A DNA stretch of 64,000 nt from Mumia sp. ZJ1417 (GTDB lineage Bacteria > Actinomycetota > Actinomycetes > Propionibacteriales > Nocardioidaceae), in the NCBI RefSeq assembly GCF_014127285.1, contig NZ_CP059901.1, positions 1,984,001-2,048,000 of the forward strand. The letters are read 5' to 3'. The notes beneath the pieces were generated by a model, which saw nothing but the letters and a program-made list of their open reading frames with translations, did not search any database and was not told the DNA's origin. The position numbers and the translations under genes were made by a program. Each line of letters opens with the position of its first letter. Position 1 is the stretch's first letter. This document shows positions 54,519 to 62,951 of the stretch, one piece after another.

Positions 54519-55094
54519 TCAGGTCCGGTCATAGGTGAGCACGGCGTTGCCGCCGGGGAACGTCTTGAGGTCGGTGAGGTCGAAGGGTGTCGGCGCGAAG
54601 GGGCCCCCGCCGAACGCCGAGATCCCGGCACCCGCGACGACCGGGTAGCGCTTGACGACCATCCGGTCGATCTCCGGCAGCAGCGTCGCCGCGAGCAGTC
54701 CGCCGCCACACAGATAGATGTCGAGCGGCGAGTCCTCCGCCTTGAGTGACTTGACGAGCGCCACCGGGTCCTCGCGGACGTACGTCACGTCGTCGGCGAG
54801 CTCCTCCTGCCGCGTCGAGACCACGTACTGGCGCAGGTGCGGATAGGGGCTCGTCATGCCGAGCGCCAGGCCCGGCTCGTACGTCCGGCGCCCCATCACA
54901 ATGGTGTCGAAGTGGCGGTTCGGGGCCTCGGTCAGCCCGAGCTGCTCTCGGCCGACGGCGGGCAGGACGTCGGGGTACTCGTCGAGCATCCACGCGCTGT
55001 AGGCGTCCGAGGACGGATAGAAGTCGAACTCGTCGTTCGGCCCGGCGATCATCCCGTCGATCGACAAGGCGATGAAGTAGGTGAGTCGTCTCAT
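54519..55094 (-). CDS. Dihydrofolate reductase family protein (RibD C-terminal domain)
   Basis: A 191-residue reductase-like protein: RRLTYFIALSIDGMIAGPND at the start, GRRTYEPGLALG for the cofactor loop, and LYLCGGG-type nucleotide-binding sequence in DIYLCGGGLLAATLLPEIDR. Members (YwjB/YyaP-like) reduce pyrimidine or pterin-like substrates; the specific reaction is unknown. Divergent from the LysR gene across 94 bp, so it is that regulator's likely target. Confidence 0.87.
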   Translation of the reverse strand: MRRLTYFIALSIDGMIAGPNDEFDFYPSSDAYSAWMLDEYPDVLPAVGREQLGLTEAPNRHFDTIVMGRRTYEPGLALGMTSPYPHLRQYVVSTRQEELADDVTYVREDPVALVKSLKAEDSPLDIYLCGGGLLAATLLPEIDRMVVKRYPVVAGAGISAFGGGPFAPTPFDLTDLKTFPGGNAVLTYDRT

Positions 55095-55188
55095 GGCTCC
55101 AGCCTGGTTGCGGGGCAGTGGGCGGAACAACGACAAGTCCTGGGAGGATCGATAACCCACAGGTGATGTGAGCGGAGGGCGTACGGCG

Positions 55189-56079
55189 GTGGAGCTGCGG
55201 GACATCGAGATCTTCCTGACCCTTGCTGACGAGCTCCATTTCGGACGTACGGCCGACCGCCTGAACGTGTCCCAGGCACGGGTCAGCCAGGCGATCGCGA
55301 AGCAGGAGCGGCGCATGGGGACAGTGCTGTTCGAGCGGACCAGCCGGCAGGTGCGCCTCACCCCGGTCGGGGCGCGGTTGCGCGACGACCTGCGGCAGGG
55401 GTACGAGCTCATCCAGTCAGGGCTGGCTCTCGCGAGCCGGTCCTGCCAGGTCCCGGAGGGCGTCCTGACGCTGGCGACGATGGGCGCGGTCGGCCACGAG
55501 ATGCGCCCGGTCGTCGACGCGTTCGTCGCGCGCCACCCGGGGTGCTCGGTCGAGCCCCGCGAGTTCCACTTCAGCGACCCCTTCGGGCGGCTGCGGCGCG
55601 GCGAGGTGGACGTCCAGGTCACGTGGCTGCCGGTGGAGGAGCCTGACGTACGGATCGGCCCACGGGTGCTCACCGAGGGGCGGGTCCTCGCCGTCGCGAC
55701 CAACCACCCGCTCGCGGCAGAGGAGGCGGTCTCCCTCGAGGTCCTCGGCGACGAGACGGCGTTCGACGCGGGCGCCGACGTCCCGAGCTATTGGGAGCAG
55801 GCGATGCTGCCACGCCGTACGCCCGCCGGGCGGCCGATCCGGCGTGGGCGCGGCGTGCGGACGTTCCACGAGATCCTGACCCGCGTGGCCGCCGGGGACG
55901 GCGTGACCCCGCTGAACGCCCACGTGCGCCACTTCTACACGATGCCGGGTGTGACGTACGTGCCGATCATGGACGTGCCCGACACCGAGTGGGTGCTGAC
56001 CTGGAGGGCTGACCGTGAGACCGCCGAGGTGCGGGCGTTCGCCGAGACGGCACGGTCGCTCGGGACGAGGGCGCTCTGA
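55189..56079 (+). CDS. LysR-family transcriptional regulator
   Basis: A 296-residue LysR protein. The N-terminal helix-turn-helix is LRDIEIFLTLADELHFGRTA followed by DRLNVSQARVSQAIAKQERR; the PBP2-like effector domain covers about 90-290, with GVTPLNAHVRHFY near the end. GTG 55189 is preferred because GGAGGG lies 9 bases upstream and LysR proteins begin at this point; an in-frame GTG at 55168 is also possible. A GATAACCC stretch at 55151-55158 may be its -10. It is divergent from the DHFR-like gene. Confidence 0.88.
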   Translation: MELRDIEIFLTLADELHFGRTADRLNVSQARVSQAIAKQERRMGTVLFERTSRQVRLTPVGARLRDDLRQGYELIQSGLALASRSCQVPEGVLTLATMGAVGHEMRPVVDAFVARHPGCSVEPREFHFSDPFGRLRRGEVDVQVTWLPVEEPDVRIGPRVLTEGRVLAVATNHPLAAEEAVSLEVLGDETAFDAGADVPSYWEQAMLPRRTPAGRPIRRGRGVRTFHEILTRVAAGDGVTPLNAHVRHFYTMPGVTYVPIMDVPDTEWVLTWRADRETAEVRAFAETARSLGTRAL

Positions 56080-56082
56080 GCG

Positions 56083-56868
56083 TCAGCCGGCCGTGACTTC
56101 GGAGCGCTCCCGTGCCCACCAGTCCTGGAGCGCGGCCACCGCCGGCGCGGGCGCCTTCGCCCACGCCAGGTGGTCGATCCGTGCATCGTCGGGGGCATCG
56201 GCGAGCCGATAGTCCCACCACGTCACGTCGTCGTCCCGTACGACGCGGGCGAGCGCACGCGCCGAGCGGGGGACGGACAGCATGTCGCCCTCGACCTGCA
56301 GCACGAACGTGGGCACGTGGAGCCTGCCCACCGGCAACGGCCCGCTCGGGTACGGGAAGCGGCGACGCCGCACGAACCGCGCCCACTCGCGCATGAGGGT
56401 GCGAGGCTGCGGGCCTCCGAAGCCCCACCGTGGCCAGTAGCCGTAGAGAGCGCTGATCAGCGGCACCGACGCGGCGAGCGCCCAGATGCCCCACGAACGC
56501 GCGCGGTAGTGCCAGAACCACGGCTCCGACGCTCCCGCCAGGACCAGCCCGTCCGCTGCTCCGCCGTCGAGGAGGTAGCCGAGCGACACCTGGCCGCCCA
56601 AGCTGTGGCCGAGAAGCACGATCGGCGTCTCCGGATGCTGCGTGCGGACTTTGAACACGTGGTCCGCGACGGCCTCGACGAGCTCGGAGTAGCCCCAGTC
56701 GTGGCCGCGCGACGGCGCCTGCGTGTCACGGTCGATCCCGCGGGCCGCCATCGTGCAGGAGGTCCAGCCGATCGCGTCGAGCGCGGCGGCGAGCGTCCGG
56801 TAGTAGGGCGACGGGACGCCCATCGCCGGGACGATCACGACGTGGGGAGCGGAGGGGTCCTGGTGCAC
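56083..56868 (-). CDS. Serine alpha/beta hydrolase
   Basis: A 261-residue hydrolase/lipase-like protein (Hydrolase_4 type). VIVPAMGVPSPYYRTLA is the N-terminal strand/oxyanion region, LLGHSLGGQVSLGYL the serine nucleophile elbow, VEGDMLSVPRSA the acid region and a histidine in RIDHLAWAK. The substrate is unknown. GTG start without a ribosome site; TAGACT, which begins with the stop codon of the upstream aldo/keto reductase gene, lies 8 bases before it. Confidence 0.82.
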   Translation of the reverse strand: MHQDPSAPHVVIVPAMGVPSPYYRTLAAALDAIGWTSCTMAARGIDRDTQAPSRGHDWGYSELVEAVADHVFKVRTQHPETPIVLLGHSLGGQVSLGYLLDGGAADGLVLAGASEPWFWHYRARSWGIWALAASVPLISALYGYWPRWGFGGPQPRTLMREWARFVRRRRFPYPSGPLPVGRLHVPTFVLQVEGDMLSVPRSARALARVVRDDDVTWWDYRLADAPDDARIDHLAWAKAPAPAVAALQDWWARERSEVTAG

Positions 56869-56879
56869 GAGGGGGAAGT

Positions 56880-57743
56880 CTAGGACGGTGCTGGTGATCG
56901 CGTGTCGTTCAGGGCGTCCAGGCGGCTGACGTGGGCGTTCGTCAGGACGAGATCGCCCGCCCGGACGTTGCCCTCGAGGTGGGAGATCTGCTTTGTGCCG
57001 GGGATCGGGACGATGACAGGGGAGTGTGCGAGGAGCCAGGCGAGCGCGACCTGTGCCGGACTCGCGCCGAGCTCGGTGGCGATCTCGACCACGACCGCGG
57101 ACGCAGGGGTGTCGGCCATCGCCCCGGCGACCGGTCGCCAGGGGAGGAAGGCGATGCCCGCTCCTTCGCAGGCGGCGAGCACCGGCTCGTACGCGCGGTC
57201 GAACACGTTGTAGCGGTTCTGGACGCTCGCGATCTCGACGACCTGACGCGCCGCGTCGAGCTCGTCGGCGGTGACCTCCGAGAGGCCGATCCGCGCGATC
57301 TTGCCCTCGCGTCGCAGGTCGCCGAGCGTGCCGACCTGGTCGACGAGGGGAGTCTGCGGGTCCAGGCGGTGCAGCTGGAGGAGCCCGAGGCGCTCGGTGC
57401 CGAGGCGACGCAGTGCCTCATCGACCTGACTTCTGAGGGACTCGGGGCGTGCGTCGTATCCCCAGTCGCCTGACACAGGATCCCTGACGACCCCCACCTT
57501 GGTCGCGACGAGGACGTCCTCCGGGTAGGGGCGAAGTGCCTCGGCCACGAGCTCTTCGTTGGACCCCCACCCATAGAGATGCGCCGTGTCGATCAGCGTC
57601 ACGCCGAGTGCGACGGCGCGCCGGAGGACGGCCACGGAGGTCGTACGGGCGTCGGTCGGGGCGGTCGGCAGCTGCATCGCGCCGAAACCGATCCGTGCCA
57701 CCGGGAAGTCGCCACCAAGGAGAAAGGTGTCGCGGGATTCCAT
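56880..57743 (-). CDS. Aldo/keto reductase
   Basis: A 287-residue NADPH-dependent reductase with the catalytic tetrad visible: Asp in TLIDTAHLYG, Tyr in LYGWGSNEE, Lys in VATKVG and His in LLQLHRLD. IPGTKQISHLEGNV is the NADPH phosphate-binding block. It resembles AKR enzymes acting on pyridoxal or small aldehydes. The ATG at 57743 follows TAGGGT (reverse strand, 57756-57751) by 7 bases; the TAG is the stop of fdhD. Confidence 0.9.
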   Translation of the reverse strand: MESRDTFLLGGDFPVARIGFGAMQLPTAPTDARTTSVAVLRRAVALGVTLIDTAHLYGWGSNEELVAEALRPYPEDVLVATKVGVVRDPVSGDWGYDARPESLRSQVDEALRRLGTERLGLLQLHRLDPQTPLVDQVGTLGDLRREGKIARIGLSEVTADELDAARQVVEIASVQNRYNVFDRAYEPVLAACEGAGIAFLPWRPVAGAMADTPASAVVVEIATELGASPAQVALAWLLAHSPVIVPIPGTKQISHLEGNVRAGDLVLTNAHVSRLDALNDTRSPAPS

Positions 57744-57753
57744 GCGGCTCACC

Positions 57754-58599
57754 CTAGGTCGTGCTCGGGTCGCCGTCCGCATAGACGACGACGCGTCCGT
57801 CGCGCGCGAAGCCGGCCAACGTCAGACCGGCCTGGTCGCACAGCCGAGCCGCGAGCGTCGTCGGAGCCCCGACTCCGACGACGGCGGTGAACCCGGCGAC
57901 GGCAGCCTTCTGGACGACCTCGAACCCGATCCGCCCGCTGGTGCACAGCGCCAGGTTGAGTGCCGCGTCGCCCCCGAGGAGGCCTCCCTCGAGAAGCGCA
58001 TGGCCGACCACCTTGTCGACGGCGTTGTGGCGCCCGACGTCCTCCCGGACCACGACCACGCTGCCGTCGGGACGGAACAGGCCCGCGGCGTGCGCCCCGC
58101 CCGTACGGTCGAAGTGCTGCTGGTGGCGGCGCAGCAGGTCGGGGAGCACAGCGAGCGCGGACGGGTCCCAGCGCGAGGCAGGACGCACGGGCAGCCGCGC
58201 CACGAGGTCCGCGACCTCGTCGAGCGAGTCGGTGCCGCACACCCCGCAGGCCGACGTCGCGCGCAGCGAGCGCTCCTGCCAGTCGCGGGCGGGGCCTGCG
58301 GCAAGAGCGACGGTCACCACGTTGAACCGCTGCTCCTCGGCGAGCCGAGCGTCAGTGCAGTAGGCGATGCCCGCGATCTCGTCACTACCTGCGACGACGC
58401 CCTCGGAGAGCACCAGGCCCGCTGCGAGTGCGAAGTCGTGGCCCGGTGTGCGCATCGTGACCCCGAGCCGGCGGTCCCGCGCGCCCGGCGCAGCGACCCG
58501 GATCTCGAGCGGCTCCTCGGCGATGAGCCGGTCCTCGTGAGCGCGGGCGACCCCGTCGACCCATTCGACGACACGCCTCCTGCCGGTGGGTGCGGTCAT
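57754..58599 (-). CDS. fdhD: Formate dehydrogenase accessory sulfurtransferase
   Basis: A 281-residue FdhD. The active-site pair CxxC lies in ATSACGVCGTDS; TMRTPGHDFALAAGLVLSEG, VREDVGRHNAVDKVVGHALL and TSGRIGFEVVQKAAVAG are family blocks. It transfers sulfur from a cysteine desulfurase to the molybdenum cofactor of formate dehydrogenase. No formate dehydrogenase gene is in this window. ATG 58599 follows TAGGCT (58611-58606) by 6 bases; divergent from the acyl-CoA dehydrogenase gene. Confidence 0.94.
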   Translation of the reverse strand: MTAPTGRRRVVEWVDGVARAHEDRLIAEEPLEIRVAAPGARDRRLGVTMRTPGHDFALAAGLVLSEGVVAGSDEIAGIAYCTDARLAEEQRFNVVTVALAAGPARDWQERSLRATSACGVCGTDSLDEVADLVARLPVRPASRWDPSALAVLPDLLRRHQQHFDRTGGAHAAGLFRPDGSVVVVREDVGRHNAVDKVVGHALLEGGLLGGDAALNLALCTSGRIGFEVVQKAAVAGFTAVVGVGAPTTLAARLCDQAGLTLAGFARDGRVVVYADGDPSTT

Positions 58600-58649
58600 G
58601 ACCACAGCCTATGTCCGGCGACGACGAACCCGGGACTAGCATCGGGGGC
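58600..58649. promoter_or_regulatory. Divergent leaderless promoters of fdhD and the acyl-CoA dehydrogenase gene
   Basis: Minus strand TAGGCT (58611-58606) lies 6 bases before the fdhD ATG; plus strand TAGCAT (58637-58642) lies 7 bases before the dehydrogenase ATG. The two core promoters interlock within 50 bp. Neither gene has a Shine-Dalgarno sequence at a workable distance. Confidence 0.5.
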
Positions 58650-59864
58650 ATGAGCACTCGTCGCCCGCCCGCGCTCGACTCGTACGACCCGCTGGGGATC
58701 GATGACCTCCTCCAGCCGGAGGAGATCGCGATCCGCGACACGGTCCGCAGCATGCTGGCCGACGAGGTCGACCCGTACGTCGCGGAGTGGTTCGAGAGCG
58801 GAGAGCTCCCCGCGCGCGGCCTGATGCGGTCGTTCGGCAAGGTCGGGCTGCTGGGGATGCACCTCGAGGGCTACGGCTGCGCGGGCACGAGCGCCACCGC
58901 GTATGGGATCGCCTGCCTGGAGCTCGAGGCGACCGACTCGGGCATCCGCTCGATGGTGTCCGTGCAGGGCTCGCTCGCGATGTACGCGATCTGGGCCTTC
59001 GGCAGCGAGGACCAGAAGCAGACCTGGCTCCCGCGGATGGCGACCGGCGAAGCGATCGGCTGCTTCGGCCTGACCGAGCCCGACTCCGGTTCGGACCCCG
59101 CGAGCATGCGGACGGTCGCGCGGCAGGACGCCGGGGGTGACTGGATCCTGAATGGCGCCAAGATGTGGATCACCAACGGCTCGATCGCCGACGTCGCGGT
59201 CGTCTGGGCGCAGACCGGTGAGGCGGGCAACGGCGGCACCGTCCGTGGCTTCGTCGTCCCGACGGACACACCGGGGTTCACCGGCACGACCATCAAGCAC
59301 AAGATGTCGCTACGGGCGTCCGTCACGGCCGAGCTCGTCCTCGACGGCGTCCGGCTCCCCGCCGACGCCGTCCTTCCCGAGGTCACCGGCATGCGTGGCC
59401 CGCTGTCGTGCCTGAGCGAGGCGCGCTACGGGATCGTGTGGGGCGCGATGGGCGCCGCGCGCTCCTCCTTCGAGGCGGCGCGGGCGTACGCCGGCACGCG
59501 GACCCAGTTCGGTGCGCCGATCTCGGGCTTCCAGCTCACGCAGGCCAAGCTCGCCGACATGTCGCTCGAGCTCAACAAGGGCATCCTGCTCGCGCTGCAC
59601 CTCGGGCGCCGTAAGGACGCGGTCGGTCTGCGCCCGGAGCAGGTCAGCTACGGCAAGCTCAACAACGTCCGTGAGGCGCTCGAGATCTGCCGCACGTCGC
59701 GCACGATCCTCGGCGCCAACGGCATCTCGCTGGAGTATCCGGTGATCCGTCACATGAACAACCTCGAGTCCGTGCTCACGTACGAGGGCACGTCCGAGAT
59801 GCACACGCTGATCGTCGGGCAGGCCCTCACCGGGCAGGCCGCGTTCCGCCCGTCGCAGGGCTGA
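58650..59864 (+). CDS. Acyl-CoA dehydrogenase, glutaryl-CoA dehydrogenase-like
   Basis: A 404-residue FAD enzyme. LPRMATGEAIGCFGLTEPD and KMWITNGSIADVAVVWA bind FAD; the catalytic glutamate is in LTYEGTSEMHTLIVG. The combination of CFGLTEPDSGSDPASM, RYGIVWGAMGAARSSFEAAR and QLTQAKLADMSLELNKGI is the style of glutaryl-CoA dehydrogenases, which oxidise and decarboxylate glutaryl-CoA to crotonyl-CoA in lysine/tryptophan breakdown. Substrate specificity is inferred only. Leaderless arrangement (TAGCAT-N7-ATG). Confidence 0.87.
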   Translation: MSTRRPPALDSYDPLGIDDLLQPEEIAIRDTVRSMLADEVDPYVAEWFESGELPARGLMRSFGKVGLLGMHLEGYGCAGTSATAYGIACLELEATDSGIRSMVSVQGSLAMYAIWAFGSEDQKQTWLPRMATGEAIGCFGLTEPDSGSDPASMRTVARQDAGGDWILNGAKMWITNGSIADVAVVWAQTGEAGNGGTVRGFVVPTDTPGFTGTTIKHKMSLRASVTAELVLDGVRLPADAVLPEVTGMRGPLSCLSEARYGIVWGAMGAARSSFEAARAYAGTRTQFGAPISGFQLTQAKLADMSLELNKGILLALHLGRRKDAVGLRPEQVSYGKLNNVREALEICRTSRTILGANGISLEYPVIRHMNNLESVLTYEGTSEMHTLIVGQALTGQAAFRPSQG

Positions 59865-59871
59865 CCTGCCC

Positions 59872-60234
59872 GTGGCTCTCTGGTTCGCCTGGCTCGTCGC
59901 GCTCGCCTCGATCGCCGTCGCCGGCTACGCGGCGTACCTGCTCGTCCGCAACCGGCCAGTGGACAATCCGTTGTTCTATGCTGCCGCCGCGCTCGAGCTC
60001 CTGCTGATCGTGCAGACCGTCGCGGGATGCGTCGCCCTGGCCAGCACCTCACGCGACGTCGAGGGCGTGACGTTCGTCGGCTACCTGATCACGTGCGTGC
60101 TCATCCCGCCGGCCGCGGTGATCTGGGGGGTCTCGGAGAAGAGCCGGTGGGGGACCGGCGTCGTGGTCGTGGGCATGCTCACGGTCGCGGTCCTCGTCGC
60201 TCGTCTCGTCCAGCTCTGGAGCGGTCATGCCTGA
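59872..60234 (+). CDS. Small membrane protein of unknown function
   Basis: A 120-residue protein with four hydrophobic helices (LWFAWLVALASIAVAGYAAY, ALELLLIVQTVAGCVALA, FVGYLITCVLIPPAAVIW, VVVVGMLTVAVLVARLV). No family name can be given. It starts 7 bases after the dehydrogenase stop and overlaps the next membrane-protein gene by 8 bases, so the three are probably co-transcribed. Confidence 0.65.
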   Translation: MALWFAWLVALASIAVAGYAAYLLVRNRPVDNPLFYAAAALELLLIVQTVAGCVALASTSRDVEGVTFVGYLITCVLIPPAAVIWGVSEKSRWGTGVVVVGMLTVAVLVARLVQLWSGHA

Positions 60235-60646
60235 TACCGAGCGCGCTCACACCGGGTCCGGCTTCGGGCGGATGCTCGTCGCTGTCTATGCCGTGTTCGC
60301 GATCTCGGCGACCGCGCGCAGCGGAGTCCAGCTCGTGCTGCACTTCGACGACGCTCCGGTCGCCTACCTGCTCTCGGCCTTCGCGGCTGTCGTCTACATC
60401 GTCGCGACCGTCGCCCTCGCACGCCGAGGGAGCACTTCGGAGACGGTAGCCGCAGTCGCCATCGGCGTCGAGCTCGTCGGTGTGCTGGTCGTCGGGACGC
60501 TGACCGTCATCGATCCCGAGCTCTTCCCGGACGCGACGGTCTGGAGCGGTTTCGGCGAAGGCTACGGCTACATCCCGCTCATCTTGCCGATCGTCGGCAT
60601 GTGGTGGGTCGTCCGGACGCGCCGCCTCAACCGTCGTACGCGCTGA
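60227..60646 (+). CDS. Small membrane protein of unknown function
   Basis: A 139-residue protein with four hydrophobic segments (about residues 16-36, 45-64, 74-94, 113-130). Unrecognised. Overlaps the preceding gene by 8 bases, which implies coupled translation and perhaps a two-subunit membrane complex. A GC-rich hairpin follows its stop. Confidence 0.65.
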   Translation: MPDTERAHTGSGFGRMLVAVYAVFAISATARSGVQLVLHFDDAPVAYLLSAFAAVVYIVATVALARRGSTSETVAAVAIGVELVGVLVVGTLTVIDPELFPDATVWSGFGEGYGYIPLILPIVGMWWVVRTRRLNRRTR

Positions 60647-60655
60647 CGCGGTGTC

Positions 60656-60673
60656 CGCGGGGCGCCCCCCGCG
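60656..60673 (+). terminator. GC-rich hairpin after the membrane-protein pair
   Basis: CGCGGGG (60656-60662) pairs perfectly with CCCCGCG (60667-60673) around the loop CGCC. It begins 10 bases after the stop codon. A second short palindrome GAGGGCGCCTC follows. There is no T-tract, so termination is only probable. Confidence 0.5.
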
Positions 60674-60708
60674 AGGGCGCCTCGTGACTGGGCGGTAACC
60701 TCGACGCC

Positions 60709-61110
60709 GTGAGCGAACGCACGGTGATCACCTTTGGCACGTTCGACGTCTTCCACGTCGGCCACGTCCGCATCCTCCAGCGCGCCGCTGAGCTGGGTGA
60801 CCGACTCGTGGTGGGGGTGTCCGCCGACGCGCTCAACATCCGCAAGAAGGGGCGCGCGCCCGTCTTCACCCAGGACGAGCGACTTGAGATCGTGTCGGCC
60901 CTGGGGGTCGTCGACGAGGTGTTCCTCGAAGAGAGCCTCGAGCTCAAGGGTGACTACATCCGCAAGTTCGGCGCGGACGTGCTCGCGATGGGTGATGACT
61001 GGAAGGGCCGGTTCGACGAGTTCGCCGAGCTCTGCGAGGTCGTCTACTTCCCGCGCACGCCGTCGGTGTCGACGACGGCGCTCATCGAGCACATCTCCTC
61101 CAACTCCTGA
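60709..61110 (+). CDS. Cytidylyltransferase, TagD/glycerol-3-phosphate type
   Basis: A 133-residue nucleotidyltransferase. TFGTFDVFHVGHVRIL holds the HxGH CTP-binding motif; RAPVFTQDERLEIVSAL and the TPSVSTTALI end, corresponding to the RTxGISTT motif, fit glycerol-3-phosphate cytidylyltransferases (CDP-glycerol for teichoic or other wall polymers). It stands alone, so another alcohol-phosphate substrate is possible. GTG start 7 bases after TAACCT (60696-60701), no ribosome site. Confidence 0.87.
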   Translation: MSERTVITFGTFDVFHVGHVRILQRAAELGDRLVVGVSADALNIRKKGRAPVFTQDERLEIVSALGVVDEVFLEESLELKGDYIRKFGADVLAMGDDWKGRFDEFAELCEVVYFPRTPSVSTTALIEHISSNS

Positions 61111-61120
61111 GACCTGCCGG

Positions 61121-61765
61121 TCACGGCTCCTCCGGGAGCCCTGCCTGGCGGCGCTTGCGCAGTTGCACGAGCCGGACCACGAGGAACGCGACCACGCCGA
61201 CCAGGACGAGCACGAGCACGCCCTTGGAGTACGTGCCGACGACGTCGCTGACGGTCTCCCAGCGTGACCCCAGGGCGTACCCGAGCATGATGAAGAGCGT
61301 GTTCCAGATCAGGCTGCCGACGGCGGTGAGCGTGAGGAACACGCGCAGCGGCATGCGTTCGAGACCGGCGGGGATCGAGATGAGGCTGCGGAAGATCGGC
61401 ACGAACCGGCCGAAGAACACCGCCTTCGTCCCGTGCTTGGCGAACCACGCCTCGGTCTTCTCGACGTCGGTGACCTTGACCAGCGGCATGCGGGCCACCA
61501 CTGCGTACAGGCGGTCACGGCCGAACCATCGGCCGATCCAGTAGAGCGCGAGTGCGCCGACGATCGACCCGATGGTGGTGCAGACGATCGCGGCGACGAG
61601 GTTCATGTCGCCGACGCTGGCGGTGAATCCGGCAAGCGGGAGGATCACCTCGCTCGGGATCGGCGGAAACAGGTTCTCCAACGCCACCGCCAGGCCTGCT
61701 CCGGGGGCACCGAGCCACTCCATCAGGTCGGCCGCGAAGCCTGCGATTCCTCCGATGTCACTCAC
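61121..61765 (-). CDS. DedA/VTT-family membrane protein
   Basis: A 214-residue polytopic protein. ALENLFPPIPSEVILPLAG, FFGRFVPIFRSLISIPAG and the following MPLRVFLTLTAVGSLIWN block are diagnostic of DedA proteins, which act in lipid scrambling or proton-dependent envelope homeostasis. The conserved E in PIPSE and R in GRFVP are present. GTG 61765 follows TAGGCT (61777-61772) by 6 bases; the TAG is the stop codon of the recombinase-like gene upstream. Confidence 0.92.
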   Translation of the reverse strand: MSDIGGIAGFAADLMEWLGAPGAGLAVALENLFPPIPSEVILPLAGFTASVGDMNLVAAIVCTTIGSIVGALALYWIGRWFGRDRLYAVVARMPLVKVTDVEKTEAWFAKHGTKAVFFGRFVPIFRSLISIPAGLERMPLRVFLTLTAVGSLIWNTLFIMLGYALGSRWETVSDVVGTYSKGVLVLVLVGVVAFLVVRLVQLRKRRQAGLPEEP

Positions 61766-61774
61766 GCGTGAAGC

Positions 61775-62773
61775 CTAGCGAGCGTGCCTGTGCGTTCCCT
61801 CAGGACCTCCGGTGGATACGTTCACGGACTCGTGGAGCGCGGAGGCTGGCGCAATCTCCGGCTCCGGAGTGACGCTTCGCCTCAGCAGCTCCATGCGGAG
61901 GGGGAGAGGTTGCCAGCCGGGTGCCCCGGCGTGCTCGTCGTTGAGCCGTTCGACCTCGCGCCGGTAGCTGCGAGCAAGACCCCGTGGCTGCAGGGGCATC
62001 CCTGCGGGAACGGGACGCCCGGGCGGGACGTGGTTGGCGCGTACCGAGACCCACAGCGCGTTCACGGCACCGCCCTGGAGCGCGCCGACGAGCGAGGCGC
62101 GGACCTGCAGCCACGACGTCAGCGACGCCACCGTCGGCCCGCTCAGCGGGTGCAGTGACTCGGGACGCTGCGTCGTCGACCGTTGGGGCCGGCGCCGCAC
62201 ACGCAGGGTGCTCTCGCCCAGGTCGACGTCCTCGGTCGTCATCTGGCACAGCTCACCCGCGCGGGTGCCGGTGTCCACGACGACGCCGATCACCGCCCTC
62301 AAGCGGTGAATCGCCAGCGCGCCCGGGCGCGATCCTGCTGCCGCCTCGGCAAGCCCGGCAAGCTGCTCCTGAAGCTGTGCGACCGTGCGCTGCGGGACGA
62401 CCGGCCGACGCGCGAACTCGGCGGAGGTCCGCAGGTGCGAGGGGTCGACAGCGGCGGCTTCGGCGATCATCAGCAGGCACCGCAGCCGGATCTGGCTGCT
62501 GGACGCGCTCGAGCGCGAACCGTCGCGTCGTTCACGGGAGCGAAGCGCGCCGGCCTCGGCGAGGTCGAGGTAGGCGCCGACGACGGTGGAGCTCAAGAGC
62601 TCCGCGATGTCGCCACGAGCAGGGGAGGGGAGTTCGCCGGTTGCCGTGGCGAGAGCGAGCTCGCGTTCGACCCAACGCAGCTGCCGTAGACGCGAGGGGC
62701 TCACCGAGCGGATGAGGCTCTCGACAGCAGCGTGAACGGACCCGAGGGCGGAGTCCCAGTTCTGTGGAAGCAC
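61775..62773 (-). CDS. Degenerate tyrosine-recombinase-like protein
   Basis: A 332-residue protein. The N-terminal 110 residues resemble a core-binding SAM-like domain; residues about 170-215 carry VVVDTGTRAGELCQMTTEDV, followed by DLGESTLRVRRR, the box I region of tyrosine recombinases with its catalytic arginine. The HxxR box and nucleophilic tyrosine are not recognisable; the corresponding end reads LPLRMELLRRSVTPEPE. It may be a DNA-binding protein derived from an integrase. GTG 62773 follows TAGTAT (62786-62781) by 7 bases; the frame is open to 63001 without coding character. Confidence 0.6.
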   Translation of the reverse strand: MLPQNWDSALGSVHAAVESLIRSVSPSRLRQLRWVERELALATATGELPSPARGDIAELLSSTVVGAYLDLAEAGALRSRERRDGSRSSASSSQIRLRCLLMIAEAAAVDPSHLRTSAEFARRPVVPQRTVAQLQEQLAGLAEAAAGSRPGALAIHRLRAVIGVVVDTGTRAGELCQMTTEDVDLGESTLRVRRRPQRSTTQRPESLHPLSGPTVASLTSWLQVRASLVGALQGGAVNALWVSVRANHVPPGRPVPAGMPLQPRGLARSYRREVERLNDEHAGAPGWQPLPLRMELLRRSVTPEPEIAPASALHESVNVSTGGPEGTHRHAR

Positions 62774-62951
62774 AACTCGGATACTACCAAATAACAGGCC
62801 CGATGCCGCAAGAACACGCCGCCGGTAGGGAAGTCGGTGGGTTTTGCACCGAAGGGAGGGGGCGGTTGCGGGGCATAGCTCATCCCGCACGGGTGATGTC
62901 GACCACCCACGGTCGACGGACGATGTGGGGGGCAGCGGGGAAGGGGGCGGC

